DNA of 64,000 nucleotides from Sphingomonas alba (GTDB taxonomy: Bacteria > Pseudomonadota > Alphaproteobacteria > Sphingomonadales > Sphingomonadaceae). Position 1 is the first letter of the stretch. Every line of letters begins with the position of its first letter. A program made the position numbers and the translations under genes. The stretch covers positions 248,001 through 312,000 of the forward strand of contig NZ_JAMGBD010000002.1 in the NCBI RefSeq assembly GCF_023516555.1, given 5' to 3'. Under the pieces are notes generated by a model. That model was not told the DNA's origin and searched no databases. It was given only the letters and a program-made list of their open reading frames with translations. Below are positions 17,284 through 26,080 of the stretch, in pieces.

Positions 17284-19077
17284 TCAAGCCAATTGCTCAG
17301 CGAGCTCCGCCACCTCCAGCCACCGCAATTCCGCTGCCTCAACCTCCGCGCGGTGGCGCGCGATGCGCTCGGTCAACTCGGCGAACAGCGCCGGATCTCG
17401 CGAAAACAGATCGGGATCGTGCAATTTCTCTTCATCCGCCGCGATTTCGCGCTCCAGCCGCTCGATTTCGCCCGGCAAACGGTCGAAATCCCGCTGGTCC
17501 TTGTAGGAAAGCTTCTTCGCCGGCCCGCCGCGAACCTCATTCTTTGAAACCGCTGCAGTGTCCGGTTTGGCCGCGGCTTTCGCCGGCCGATGGTCCTCGA
17601 ACCTTTTCCGGACCCAATCCTCATAGCCACCGGCCACCACGTCAACCTTGCCCGACCCGTCGAGGCCCAGGGTCACCGTCACGGTCCGGTCCAGGAAGTC
17701 GCGGTCGTGGCTGACGATCAGCACCGTCCCGTCATAGTCTGCGATGACTTCCTGCAAGAGGTCCAGAGTCTCGAGGTCGAGATCGTTGGTCGGCTCATCG
17801 AGCACCAGCAGGTTCGATTCCCGCGCAAACTCCCTCGCCAGTAGCAGCCGCGACCGTTCGCCGCCGGACAGGGAGCCGACCGGCGCCTCGGTCAGCGAGG
17901 GATCGAACAGGAACTCCTTGAGATAGCCCTTGATATGCTTCTTGTGGCCGCGGACTTCGATCCAGTCGCCGCCCTCGGCCAGCACGTCGCGGACCCGCTT
18001 GGTTGGGGTCATCAGCTTGCGCTGCTGGTCGATGACGATGCCCGACAGGGTCTTGGCCTTGGTCACCGAGCCGGAATCCGGCGGCAGTTCCCCCGTCAGC
18101 AGCCGCAGCAGCGTCGTCTTACCCGAGCCGTTGGCGCCGACAAGGCCGATACGGTCGCCGCGTTGCACCCTCAATGAGAAGTCGCGGATGATCTGCCGCT
18201 CCCCGAAGCTCTTTGAGACCCGCTCGGCGTCAATCACCGTCTTCGATTTGATGTCGTCCTTTGCCAGCGCCAGCTTCGCCGCGCCCGGCGGACCGAGCAT
18301 CGCCGCCCGCTGCGCGCGCATCTCGTGCAGCTTTGCAAGGCGGCCCTGGTTGCGACGGCGGCGCGCGGTGACTCCGCGCTGCAGCCAATGCGCCTCGATC
18401 GCCAGCTTGGCGTCGAGCTTCTCCGCTGCGCGCGCCTCCTCGGCATAGGCCGCCTCAGTCCAGGCTTCGAACCCCCCGAAGCCGATTTCCGCCCGGCGCA
18501 GAGTGCCCCGGTCGAGCCAAATGCAGCTCTTGGTCAGCCGCGCCAGGAAGGTGCGGTCGTGGCTGATGACGATGAAGGCGCCCTTGAAGCGATTCAGCCA
18601 TGCCTCCAGCCAGCCGATCGCCGCGAGGTCGAGGTGGTTGGTCGGTTCGTCGAGCAGCAGCACATCGGGATTCTGAGCCAATGCGCGAACGATCGCTGCT
18701 CGCCGCCGCTCGCCGCCACTTGCTGTGGTTGCCGGCCGCGCCAGATCGATTCCAAGCTGCTGAGCAATTGCGTCGGCCTCGTGCGGCGCCGGCGCGTCGT
18801 CCCCCGCCAACACCCACACGCCCAGCGAGTCATGCGCGCTCATGTCCGGGTCCTGCTCCAGAAGCACGACCTTGGTGCCAGGAACGATGGTTCGTCGCCC
18901 TTCGTCCGTTTCGATCATGCCCGCGAGGCATTTGAACAGGGTCGTCTTGCCGGCACCGTTGCGGCCAATAAGCGCCAAGCGATCCCGGGGGCCGATGAAC
19001 GCATCGATCCCACGAAACAGCCAGCCTTCGCCCTGAACGAGCCCGAGACCTTCGTAAGACAAAATAGGGGGTGCCAT
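17284..19077 (-). CDS. ABC-F family ATPase (Uup-like)
   Basis: 597 residues with two ATP-binding cassettes and no membrane segments. Cassette 1 has Walker A GRNGAGKTTLFKCLAG, signature SGGERRRAA and DEPTNHLDL; cassette 2 has GANGSGKTTLLRLL, LSGGERSRLLLARE and DEPTNDLDLETLD. A charged linker and a C-terminal coiled coil (LPGEIERLEREIAADEEKLH) match Uup. ABC-F proteins act at the ribosome or on branched DNA intermediates; Uup-type proteins affect transposon excision and translation. Start ATG 19077 gives the canonical MAPPILSYEGLGL. Confidence 0.92.
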   Translation of the reverse strand: MAPPILSYEGLGLVQGEGWLFRGIDAFIGPRDRLALIGRNGAGKTTLFKCLAGMIETDEGRRTIVPGTKVVLLEQDPDMSAHDSLGVWVLAGDDAPAPHEADAIAQQLGIDLARPATTASGGERRRAAIVRALAQNPDVLLLDEPTNHLDLAAIGWLEAWLNRFKGAFIVISHDRTFLARLTKSCIWLDRGTLRRAEIGFGGFEAWTEAAYAEEARAAEKLDAKLAIEAHWLQRGVTARRRRNQGRLAKLHEMRAQRAAMLGPPGAAKLALAKDDIKSKTVIDAERVSKSFGERQIIRDFSLRVQRGDRIGLVGANGSGKTTLLRLLTGELPPDSGSVTKAKTLSGIVIDQQRKLMTPTKRVRDVLAEGGDWIEVRGHKKHIKGYLKEFLFDPSLTEAPVGSLSGGERSRLLLAREFARESNLLVLDEPTNDLDLETLDLLQEVIADYDGTVLIVSHDRDFLDRTVTVTLGLDGSGKVDVVAGGYEDWVRKRFEDHRPAKAAAKPDTAAVSKNEVRGGPAKKLSYKDQRDFDRLPGEIERLEREIAADEEKLHDPDLFSRDPALFAELTERIARHRAEVEAAELRWLEVAELAEQLA

Positions 19078-19196
19078 GCGCGGGCCACTAGACTAGCTTG
19101 GCGAACACGTCATCTGGCCGGATGAACAGGGGATTTCGGGCCATTCATAGGATATTCAATGCCTTGTCCGTAACAGGCGGTCAGAGAGTTAAGCCA

Positions 19197-19493
19197 ATGA
19201 GCCTGTTTCGTACCCTTCTAGGCGGCATGATCGCCGTCGGCCTCCTCGCCTCCCCCGCTTTGGCAGACCGCCCGCGGGATCAGGATCGTGCGTTCCAGGC
19301 AACCCGCGACGGCAAGTCGATGCCGCTGCCGATGATCGAGCGCCGCGTCATGCCTTTCATGGGAGGCGCCGAATATCTTGGCCCGGAGCTTCGCGGCGAT
19401 TCCTACCGCCTGAAATTCATGCGGGACGGCCGTGTGATCTGGGTCGACGTCGATGCCGCCACTGGCCGCATTATCGGCAAATCCGGCCACTGA
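19197..19493 (+). CDS. PepSY-like periplasmic protein of a sensory operon
   Basis: 98 residues from ATG 19197: signal peptide MSLFRTLLGGMIAVGLLAS ending in PALADR, then a PepSY-type domain (GDSYRLKFMRDGRVIWVDVDAATGRIIG). The end of the domain, VDVDAATGRIIG, is typical of PepSY. Genes of this kind often precede an OmpR regulator and kinase, as here (110 bp gap), and are thought to modulate the kinase or a peptidase. It does not belong to the divergent ABC-F gene. Confidence 0.78.
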   Translation: MSLFRTLLGGMIAVGLLASPALADRPRDQDRAFQATRDGKSMPLPMIERRVMPFMGGAEYLGPELRGDSYRLKFMRDGRVIWVDVDAATGRIIGKSGH

Positions 19494-19603
19494 TTTCTCA
19501 AGCGCCAATTGACTTTTCGGCGCTTCTCCCTTCGTTGCGGTGAAGCAACCGTTCAGGTTGCCGCGTGTTTGAGTAGCCAAACGCAATTTTCAGGGATGCA
19601 GAC

Positions 19604-20269
19604 ATGCGTGTGTTGATCGTCGAGGACGAGCCGAACCTGGGGCGTCAGTTACGCTCGACGTTGGAAGGCGCCGGCTATGCCATCGACCTCGCCACCGACG
19701 GCGAAGACGGCCATTACCTCGGGGCCACCGAAACTTATGACGCCGTCGTCCTCGATCTCGGCTTGCCCGAGGTCGACGGCCTGACCGTGCTAGACCGTTG
19801 GCGCAAGGAGGGCCGTAAGATGCCGGTCCTGGTGCTGACCGCGCGCGACAGCTGGTCGGACAAGGTGGCGGGCCTCGACGCCGGCGCCGACGACTATCTC
19901 GCCAAGCCGTTCCAGACCGAAGAGCTGATTGCCCGCCTGCGCGCCCTGATCCGCCGCTCAGCGGGCATCGCCAGCTCGGAACTTCATGCTGGCGACATCC
20001 GTCTCGACACTCGTTCAGGCAAGGTCACAAAGGCCGGTGAACCGGTGAAGCTGACGGCGCAGGAATACAAGCTGCTGAGCTACCTCATGCATCACAAGGG
20101 CAAGGTGGTTAGCCGCACCGAACTGATAGAGCATATCTACGACCAGGATTTCGACCGAGACTCCAACACAATCGAGGTCTTCGTCACCCGTATCCGCAAG
20201 AAGCTTGGCGCCGACGTGATCACCACGATCCGTGGTCTCGGCTATAGTCTTGAGGACCCGGACAAATAG
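19604..20269 (+). CDS. OmpR/PhoB-family response regulator
   Basis: 221 residues. Receiver domain with acidic pair VEDEPNLG, phosphoacceptor AVVLDLGLPEVDG, Thr in VLTARDSW and Lys in YLAKPFQ; winged-helix output domain with VKLTAQEYKLLSYLM and FDRDSNTIEVFVTRIRKKLG. Typical length. It overlaps the kinase by one base (TAGTG), so they are co-translated. Closest in plan to PhoP/FeuP-type regulators that respond to envelope signals or cations; the actual signal is unknown. Confidence 0.93.
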   Translation: MRVLIVEDEPNLGRQLRSTLEGAGYAIDLATDGEDGHYLGATETYDAVVLDLGLPEVDGLTVLDRWRKEGRKMPVLVLTARDSWSDKVAGLDAGADDYLAKPFQTEELIARLRALIRRSAGIASSELHAGDIRLDTRSGKVTKAGEPVKLTAQEYKLLSYLMHHKGKVVSRTELIEHIYDQDFDRDSNTIEVFVTRIRKKLGADVITTIRGLGYSLEDPDK

Positions 20270-21666
20270 TGACCGAGCCGGCCGCGGTTGATTCAGTACC
20301 CGCGGCTGGGCAGGCCCCAGCGCCGCGGAAACGTCCACTGACGTCGCTGACGCGGCGTATCATCGGCATCGCCGCGATCTGGATCACCGTGCTTTTGCTC
20401 GGCGGCGGCTATGCGCTCGACAGGGTCCTGACGAGCTCCCTCGTCGAGAATTTCGACAAGCAACTGGAATATGTCCTCAATGCCATGATCGCCGCCTCGG
20501 AAATCGGGCCGGACGGCGAGGTGCGTTTCAACCGGCCGCCTGCGGACCAGCGCTTCCTGGAGCCTTATTCCGGCGTCTATTTCCAGGTCTCGGGCGAAGG
20601 CGCCGATACGTTCCCATCACGATCTCTTTGGGACCGCCGGCTTCACGTTGACCCAGGTCACTATGACGTCCGACTTCACACCTACGATAGCCGTGAATTC
20701 GAGGATGAACCGCTGCGCATCGTCGAGCGCGACGTTATCCTTCCAAGTTCCAATATCCGCTGGCGTTTCCAGGTCGCACAGTCGCGCGAGATCATCGATC
20801 ACCAGATCAAGGAATTGCGGACGACGCTAATCCGCGCCTTCGCGGCGCTCGGGATTGGACTACTCGTGCTGGCTGCCCTTCAGGCTTTCTACGGCCTGTG
20901 GCCGTTACGGCGCGTACGCAAGGAAGTCGTCGCAATCCGATCCGGCACGCAGCGACGCATTAGCGAGGACTTCCCGCGCGAAATCTTTCCGCTGGTCAAT
21001 GAGTTGAACCAACTGCTCGCCCATGGCGAAGAACAGGCCGAGGAAGCGCGGCGACATGCGGGCAATCTCGCCCATGCCTTGAAGACGCCGCTGACGGTCA
21101 TCACCAATGCCGCGACCGCTCAGGCGCCCGATCTTGCCGACACCGTTTGCAGAGAGGCAACCACGATGCGCCGGCAGGTCGACCATCACCTCGCCCGTGC
21201 TCGGGCCATTGGCCGCCGGGCGTCGGCACACGCGCGTGCCCAGGTCTGGGACAGCGTCGAGGCCGTCGAGCGCGCAGTCACCCGCCTCTATCCGGACGTC
21301 ACGGTCGATATCGCCGGAGACAAGCAAGCAGCGGTCGCAATTGAGCGCCAGGATCTCGACGAAATGCTCGGCAATTTGGTCGAAAATGCCGCGAAATATG
21401 GCAACGGCCGCGTCTTCGTCACCGTCGAGCAGGTTGGCGACAAGGGGGTCGAAATCCTGGTCGAGGACGACGGCCCCGGAATCCCCGCCGCCGAGCGCGA
21501 GTCCATTTTCCAGCGCGGCGCGCGGCTCGACACCGACAAACCCGGCACCGGCCTCGGCCTCGCCATCGTCCGCGATGTTGCCGAAATCTATGGTGGCTCG
21601 ATCCGCCTGGAAGAAAGTGAAGATCTTGGCGGCCTGCTCGCCCGGCTCTGCCTGCCGCCAGCCTGA
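20269..21666 (+). CDS. Sensor histidine kinase partner of the OmpR-type regulator
   Basis: 465 residues starting at GTG 20269, which overlaps the regulator stop. Two membrane helices (about residues 32-52 and 190-212) bracket a periplasmic sensor domain; a HAMP-like linker then leads to H-box AGNLAHALKTPLTVI, N-box LGNLVENAAKYGN, G1 VEDDGPGIP and G2 GTGLGLAIVRDVAEIYGG. The layout is PhoQ-like. Together with the PepSY protein it forms a complete envelope-sensing operon. Confidence 0.92.
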   Translation: MTEPAAVDSVPAAGQAPAPRKRPLTSLTRRIIGIAAIWITVLLLGGGYALDRVLTSSLVENFDKQLEYVLNAMIAASEIGPDGEVRFNRPPADQRFLEPYSGVYFQVSGEGADTFPSRSLWDRRLHVDPGHYDVRLHTYDSREFEDEPLRIVERDVILPSSNIRWRFQVAQSREIIDHQIKELRTTLIRAFAALGIGLLVLAALQAFYGLWPLRRVRKEVVAIRSGTQRRISEDFPREIFPLVNELNQLLAHGEEQAEEARRHAGNLAHALKTPLTVITNAATAQAPDLADTVCREATTMRRQVDHHLARARAIGRRASAHARAQVWDSVEAVERAVTRLYPDVTVDIAGDKQAAVAIERQDLDEMLGNLVENAAKYGNGRVFVTVEQVGDKGVEILVEDDGPGIPAAERESIFQRGARLDTDKPGTGLGLAIVRDVAEIYGGSIRLEESEDLGGLLARLCLPPA

Positions 21667-21748
21667 GCCTCCCCTTCGTCGAAAAGCCGCTTGCGTCCGG
21701 CACGCCCGCCGATAGGGTTCCGGCCAATCCGTTGGGGAGTAAAAATCG

Positions 21749-23767
21749 ATGAATGTTCGTCACTTGCTGCTGGGCACGACTTTACTCGCAGCGGCTCCCG
21801 CGCTTGCGGCCACGCCGAAGTTTGGCGACTGGGGCTATGACTCCAGTTCGATGGACAACGCCGTCAAGCCCGGCGACGACTTCTTCGATTTCGTCAACGG
21901 CTCCTGGGCAAAGCGCACAGAGATCGCGGCTGACCGCACATTCGTCGGCATCGATTCCGTTCTCAATGACCAGATCGACAAGGACGTCCGCGCCGTCGTC
22001 GAGGACATGGCAAAGAACTCCGCTTCCTCCGGCAAGATCGGCCAGCAGGTCGGCGATTTCTATGCCAGCTGGATGGATGAGGCCGGAATTGAAAAGCGCG
22101 GCCTCGCGCCGCTGAAGCCCTACTTAGCGCGCGTCGCGGCGGTGAAGGACAAGACCGCTCTCACCCACTTGTTCGTCGACCCATCCTATGCGGGACCGGT
22201 TGGTCTCGGCATCATCCCCGATCCACAGGATCCGACGCGCTACGTCGCCATTGCCGGCCAAGGCGGGCTCGGCATGCCTAACCGCGATTACTACCTGCTG
22301 CAGGGCGCGAAATATGACGGCTATCGCAAGGCGTATCGCGACTACGTAATCAAAATCCAGACGCTCGCCGGCATTACCGATGCCGCGGCAAAGGCGGACA
22401 AGATCATCGCTCTTGAGACCGCCATCGCCAAGGACCAGTGGACGCCCGAGCGCAGCCGCGAGATCAAGGACATCTACAACCCGATGGATCGGGCGAAGAT
22501 GGCCACGCTCGCGCCCCAGTTCGACTGGAACGGCATGCTGAAGCAGGCGGGTCTCGCGAACATGCCAACTGTGGTCGTCCTGCAGCCGAGCGCTATCCAG
22601 TCGGCCGGCAAGCTGGTCGATACCGTGCCGCTGCAGACCTGGAAGGACTATGTCGCGTACCATTTCGTCAGCAGCCACGCCCAGTTCCTCCCCAAGGCGC
22701 TCGATCAGGCGAATTTTGACTTCTTCTCAAAGACGCTCCGCGACGTTCCGACCCAGCGCGATCGATGGAAGCGCGGCGTTGCCCTCGTCAATGGCGCGCT
22801 CGGTGAGGGCGTGGGCCAGATCTACGTCCAGCGCCATTATCCCGCCGAAAGCGACAGGCAGATGGGTGAGCTCATCGCCAACATCCGTGCCGCGCTGAAA
22901 GAGAAGATCGAGACGAACAGCTGGATGGATACCGGCACCAGGAAGGAGGCGCTGGCCAAGCTCGCGAGCTTCGACCCGCGCACCGGCCACCCGGTCAAGT
23001 ATATCGACTATTCGTCTTTGAACGTCAGCCGTACCGACCTGCTAGGCAATGCCGTGCGATCGGACGAGTTCGACTGGAACCTGCAGTTGTCGCGGCTGCC
23101 CAAGCCGGTCGATCGCACCCTCTGGGACATGACCCCCCAGACGAACAATGCCTACTACGACCCGTTCATGAACCAGATCACGTTCCCGGCTGCGATCCTG
23201 CAGCCGCCCTATTTCGATCCGAACGCCGATCCGGCCTCCAACTACGGCAGCATCGGCGCGACCATCGGCCATGAAATCGGCCATGGTTTCGACGACCAGG
23301 GCCGGCAGTTCGATGCCAAGGGCCGCCTACGCGATTGGTGGACCCCGGCAACGGCCAAGCTCTACACCGATCACGCGCAGGCCTTGGTGAAGCAGTACGA
23401 CAGTTACGAGCCGATCCCGGGAGTCCGTATCAAGGGACAACTCACGCTCGGCGAAAACCTCGGAGACCTTGGCGGGCTTGAAGTCGCCTATGCCGCCTAT
23501 CGACGTTACGTCGCCCAGCATGGCGAACCGCCAGTGATCGACGGCATGACGGGCGATCAGCGCTTCTTCGTGGCCTATGGCTATAGTTGGCAGACTAAGA
23601 CCCGCGAGGGTGCGCTCCGTGCCCAGCTGCTGACCAATGAACATTCGCCGGCCAAGTATCGCGTGAACGGCGTCGTTCGGAACATCGACGCCTGGTATAA
23701 GGCATTCAACATCCAGCCGAGCGACAAAATGTACCTCCCGCCCGAACAGCGGGTCCACGTTTGGTAG
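21749..23767 (+). CDS. M13 family zinc metallopeptidase (PepO/neprilysin type)
   Basis: 672 residues with signal peptide MNVRHLLLGTTLLAAAPALA. Zinc motif GATIGHEIGHGFDDQGRQ (HExxH) and third ligand Glu in GENLGDLGGL are intact; NAYYDPFMNQITFPAAILQPP just upstream matches the NAYY/F substrate-binding signature of the family. Expected to be periplasmic or lipid-free secreted and to cut small peptides. ATG 21749 follows a GGGGAG ribosome site by about eight bases. It precedes the polyprenyl synthase by 43 bp. Confidence 0.93.
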   Translation: MNVRHLLLGTTLLAAAPALAATPKFGDWGYDSSSMDNAVKPGDDFFDFVNGSWAKRTEIAADRTFVGIDSVLNDQIDKDVRAVVEDMAKNSASSGKIGQQVGDFYASWMDEAGIEKRGLAPLKPYLARVAAVKDKTALTHLFVDPSYAGPVGLGIIPDPQDPTRYVAIAGQGGLGMPNRDYYLLQGAKYDGYRKAYRDYVIKIQTLAGITDAAAKADKIIALETAIAKDQWTPERSREIKDIYNPMDRAKMATLAPQFDWNGMLKQAGLANMPTVVVLQPSAIQSAGKLVDTVPLQTWKDYVAYHFVSSHAQFLPKALDQANFDFFSKTLRDVPTQRDRWKRGVALVNGALGEGVGQIYVQRHYPAESDRQMGELIANIRAALKEKIETNSWMDTGTRKEALAKLASFDPRTGHPVKYIDYSSLNVSRTDLLGNAVRSDEFDWNLQLSRLPKPVDRTLWDMTPQTNNAYYDPFMNQITFPAAILQPPYFDPNADPASNYGSIGATIGHEIGHGFDDQGRQFDAKGRLRDWWTPATAKLYTDHAQALVKQYDSYEPIPGVRIKGQLTLGENLGDLGGLEVAYAAYRRYVAQHGEPPVIDGMTGDQRFFVAYGYSWQTKTREGALRAQLLTNEHSPAKYRVNGVVRNIDAWYKAFNIQPSDKMYLPPEQRVHVW

Positions 23768-23779
23768 GTGCTAGGAAAA

Positions 23780-23808
23780 CGCCCGCCGTGCGGCTAGTGC
23801 GGCGGGCG
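23780..23808 (+). promoter_or_regulatory. GC hairpin directly upstream of the polyprenyl synthase start
   Basis: CGCCCGCCG and CGGCGGGCG form a perfect nine-pair stem with an 11-base loop; the stem ends two bases before the ATG at 23811. There is no T-run, so it is a poor terminator by itself. Its 3' arm occupies the place of the ribosome binding site, so it could limit initiation. Confidence 0.55.
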
Positions 23809-23810
23809 CC

Positions 23811-24824
23811 ATGACTGCCACGGTCCATACTCTGCAGGCCAATCGAGCTCCGTCCCTGGAACCGATGATGGCGCTGACAACCAGCGGCATGAATGCCGTC
23901 AATGCTGTGATCCTCGACAGGATGCAGTCAAAGGTTGCGCTCATCCCTGAGCTCGCTGGACATCTGATCGCAGGCGGCGGCAAGCGGATGCGACCGATGC
24001 TGACGCTCGCGAGCGCGGCCTTGTTTGATTACCCGGGAACGCGGCACCACAAGCTCGCCGCAGCAGTCGAGTTTATCCACACAGCCACCCTGCTTCACGA
24101 TGACGTAGTGGATGGCTCAGGCCTGCGCCGCGGCCGACGAACCGCCAACATCATCTGGGGCAACCCGTCGAGCGTGCTGGTCGGCGACTTCCTGTTCAGC
24201 CGCGCTTTCGAGCTGATGGTGGAGGACGGCAGCCTCAAGGTGCTGAAGATCCTGTCATCGGCGTCGGCAATCATCGCCGAGGGAGAGGTCGATCAACTGA
24301 CAGCCCAACGCCGTATTGATACCGATGAAGACCATTATCTGCAGATCATCGCCGCGAAGACCGCGGCGCTTTTCGCCGCCGCCTGCCGCATCGCCCCGGT
24401 TGTCGCGGAGGCGGGAGAGGAAGCGGAGGACGCGCTCGACACGTATGGCCGCAACCTCGGTATCGCGTTCCAGTTGGTGGATGACGCCATCGACTACAGT
24501 TCCGACAGCGCCACCATGGGAAAAGGCGTCGGTGACGATTTCCGCGACGGGAAGATGACCTTGCCGGTCATTCTCGCTTACGCGCGTGGCACTGACGGAG
24601 ACCGCGACTTCTGGCGTTCCGCGATTTCCGGCGATCGCGTCGCCGATGAGGATCTGGCCCGGGCCATCGATCTTGTCAGGTCGACCGGCGCGCTGGCGGA
24701 TACGCTGGAGCGGGCCCGCATCTATGCCCGCCGGGCCGTCGATTCACTTGGAAGTTTCCCGGCCGGGAAGGCGAAATCGGCAATGATCGAAGCAGCCGAA
24801 TTCGCGGTCGCCCGCGCCTATTGA
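23811..24824 (+). CDS. ispB: Polyprenyl diphosphate synthase (octaprenyl/decaprenyl type)
   Basis: 337 residues, all-trans prenyl synthase of the IspB group. First Asp-rich motif LLHDDVVDGSGLRRG and second QLVDDAIDYSSDSATMGKG are intact, as is GGGKRMRPML near the N-terminus and the GDDFRDGKMTLPVI tail of the active site. It chains isopentenyl diphosphate to make the ubiquinone side chain. A small residue pattern before the first Asp motif (FIHTATLLHDD) fits long-chain products. The exact chain length cannot be read. Its stop overlaps the convergent DUF4402 gene. Confidence 0.92.
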   Translation: MTATVHTLQANRAPSLEPMMALTTSGMNAVNAVILDRMQSKVALIPELAGHLIAGGGKRMRPMLTLASAALFDYPGTRHHKLAAAVEFIHTATLLHDDVVDGSGLRRGRRTANIIWGNPSSVLVGDFLFSRAFELMVEDGSLKVLKILSSASAIIAEGEVDQLTAQRRIDTDEDHYLQIIAAKTAALFAAACRIAPVVAEAGEEAEDALDTYGRNLGIAFQLVDDAIDYSSDSATMGKGVGDDFRDGKMTLPVILAYARGTDGDRDFWRSAISGDRVADEDLARAIDLVRSTGALADTLERARIYARRAVDSLGSFPAGKAKSAMIEAAEFAVARAY

Positions 24825-25330
24825 TAGTCGACCGTCACGTCGACGACCCCAGTGTAGAGGCCTTCGCCAGTCGTCGGCGTAATGACGAACGATCCGCCGA
24901 TCGCAAAATCGCTTCCAGGCGCTCCCGAATTGGTCAGCGTGACACTCGCTGGCCCGATCGGGGTCAACGTCAGAGTCGCGCCATTGACGCTGTTGCGCAA
25001 CGTGCTCAAGTTCTTGTTGATCGTGATGACCTGCTTGTTGGTTCCCTGGACATTATAGGTCGGGACCGATGTCGCACCGGAGCAAACCAGCTCCGTCGTG
25101 TTCCCGCAGGTCAACACGTTCGCCGCGCTAAGGCTGATCGTGCGGTTAGCCGTGATCTTGTTGATGACGATCGTGCCGAAATTCAGGGACCCCGTCGCCG
25201 TGAGCACGACGGGCCTCACCACATTGGCATTGACCTGGGCACTGGCGGTTGCCGCCGACGCAGGGGTGCTCGCAAGCGCCGCCAATGGCAGCGCCAGCAA
25301 AGCACCGTACTTGCCTGGTCCCCCGGACAT
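24818..25330 (-). CDS. DUF4402 exported protein
   Basis: About 170 residues with signal peptide (GALLALPLAALASTPASAA). The mature part fits the DUF4402 family of sphingomonads: VNANVVRPVVLTATGSLNFG near the start, one Cys pair (LTCGNTTELVCSG) and a beta-rich tail ending GLYTGVVDVTVDYQ. These resemble pilin- or spore-coat-U-like beta proteins, function unknown. ATG 25330 is preferred; a GTG at 25345 is also possible and neither has a clear ribosome site. Overlaps ispB tail to tail by seven bases. Confidence 0.8.
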   Translation of the reverse strand: MSGGPGKYGALLALPLAALASTPASAATASAQVNANVVRPVVLTATGSLNFGTIVINKITANRTISLSAANVLTCGNTTELVCSGATSVPTYNVQGTNKQVITINKNLSTLRNSVNGATLTLTPIGPASVTLTNSGAPGSDFAIGGSFVITPTTGEGLYTGVVDVTVDYQ

Positions 25331-25400
25331 GCGTGGGACTATCACCGAAAATGGTTAAGACGCCATTAGCCCTGTTCCGATTCGGTCGTGGCTTGGCGAC

Positions 25401-26003
25401 TTATTGTGCCGGTTCGCCGATCGGGATCATCAGGTGCGCATAAGGCGTGCCGGCGAACATCACGTAAGGCGCCTTGGTGTCCGGCTGCTCGCCAGTCGGA
25501 TAACCCGCCAGTATCTCCTTGGAACCGACAACCATGACGTGCGGGCCTGTCTCGACCCATTTGGCGCCTTCCGCCGGCTTGGTGCCCCACGGGTCAGTGT
25601 TGCTGGCGTCGCTGCCGCCCTCCAGCATGTACATCAGGCCGACGGCGCCTGCCGGCGGATCCTTGTGTGCCATCCACGCCTGCGCCCACTTCAACCCATT
25701 GGCGTCCATGCACATCGGATCATGACCCGGTGTTTGCGGATTATCGGGCATGCAGGTCCAGCCGTTGCCGCCCTGCCGTAGCACCTTCATCGAGCCGTCC
25801 GCCGCGGCCTGGATCACCGTTGCATTCGCGGACACGGAGGACGGCGCAGCCGCGGTCGCGCTTTCGATTGGGTCGGTCGGAATGGACTTCTTGGCCTCCG
25901 CTTTCGATTCCGGCTTCGCGGGGGATGCCTCATACTTCTGGCAGGCCATAAGCGGCATCGATGCCGCCGCGACGAGCAGGATGGCGCACTTCGACATTGT
26001 CAT
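25401..26003 (-). CDS. Lipoprotein of unknown function
   Basis: 200 residues. ATG 26003 lies five bases after a GGGAGG site. Signal and lipobox are clear: AILLVAAASMPLMACQK. A low-complexity Ala/Lys/Glu linker follows, then a globular domain with two cysteines (WTCMPDNPQTPGHDPMCMD) and Met/Trp-rich text (KWAQAWMAHKDPP, GLMYMLEGGSDAS, HVMVVG). I recall similar uncharacterised proteins in several bacterial phyla but cannot name the family. Probably lipid-anchored in the outer or inner membrane. Confidence 0.75.
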   Translation of the reverse strand: MTMSKCAILLVAAASMPLMACQKYEASPAKPESKAEAKKSIPTDPIESATAAAPSSVSANATVIQAAADGSMKVLRQGGNGWTCMPDNPQTPGHDPMCMDANGLKWAQAWMAHKDPPAGAVGLMYMLEGGSDASNTDPWGTKPAEGAKWVETGPHVMVVGSKEILAGYPTGEQPDTKAPYVMFAGTPYAHLMIPIGEPAQ

Positions 26004-26080
26004 GACTTCCTCCCTCGTGAGGAGGGCGTCCTATAGCATCGCGCTGGCCAATTGTCCGCAGGCTGGGCAAGGGTGTTCGA

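Noticed and set aside
23771-23983. Minus-strand frame over the start of the polyprenyl synthase
   Set aside because: Overlaps the hairpin and a well-supported gene; no ribosome site.
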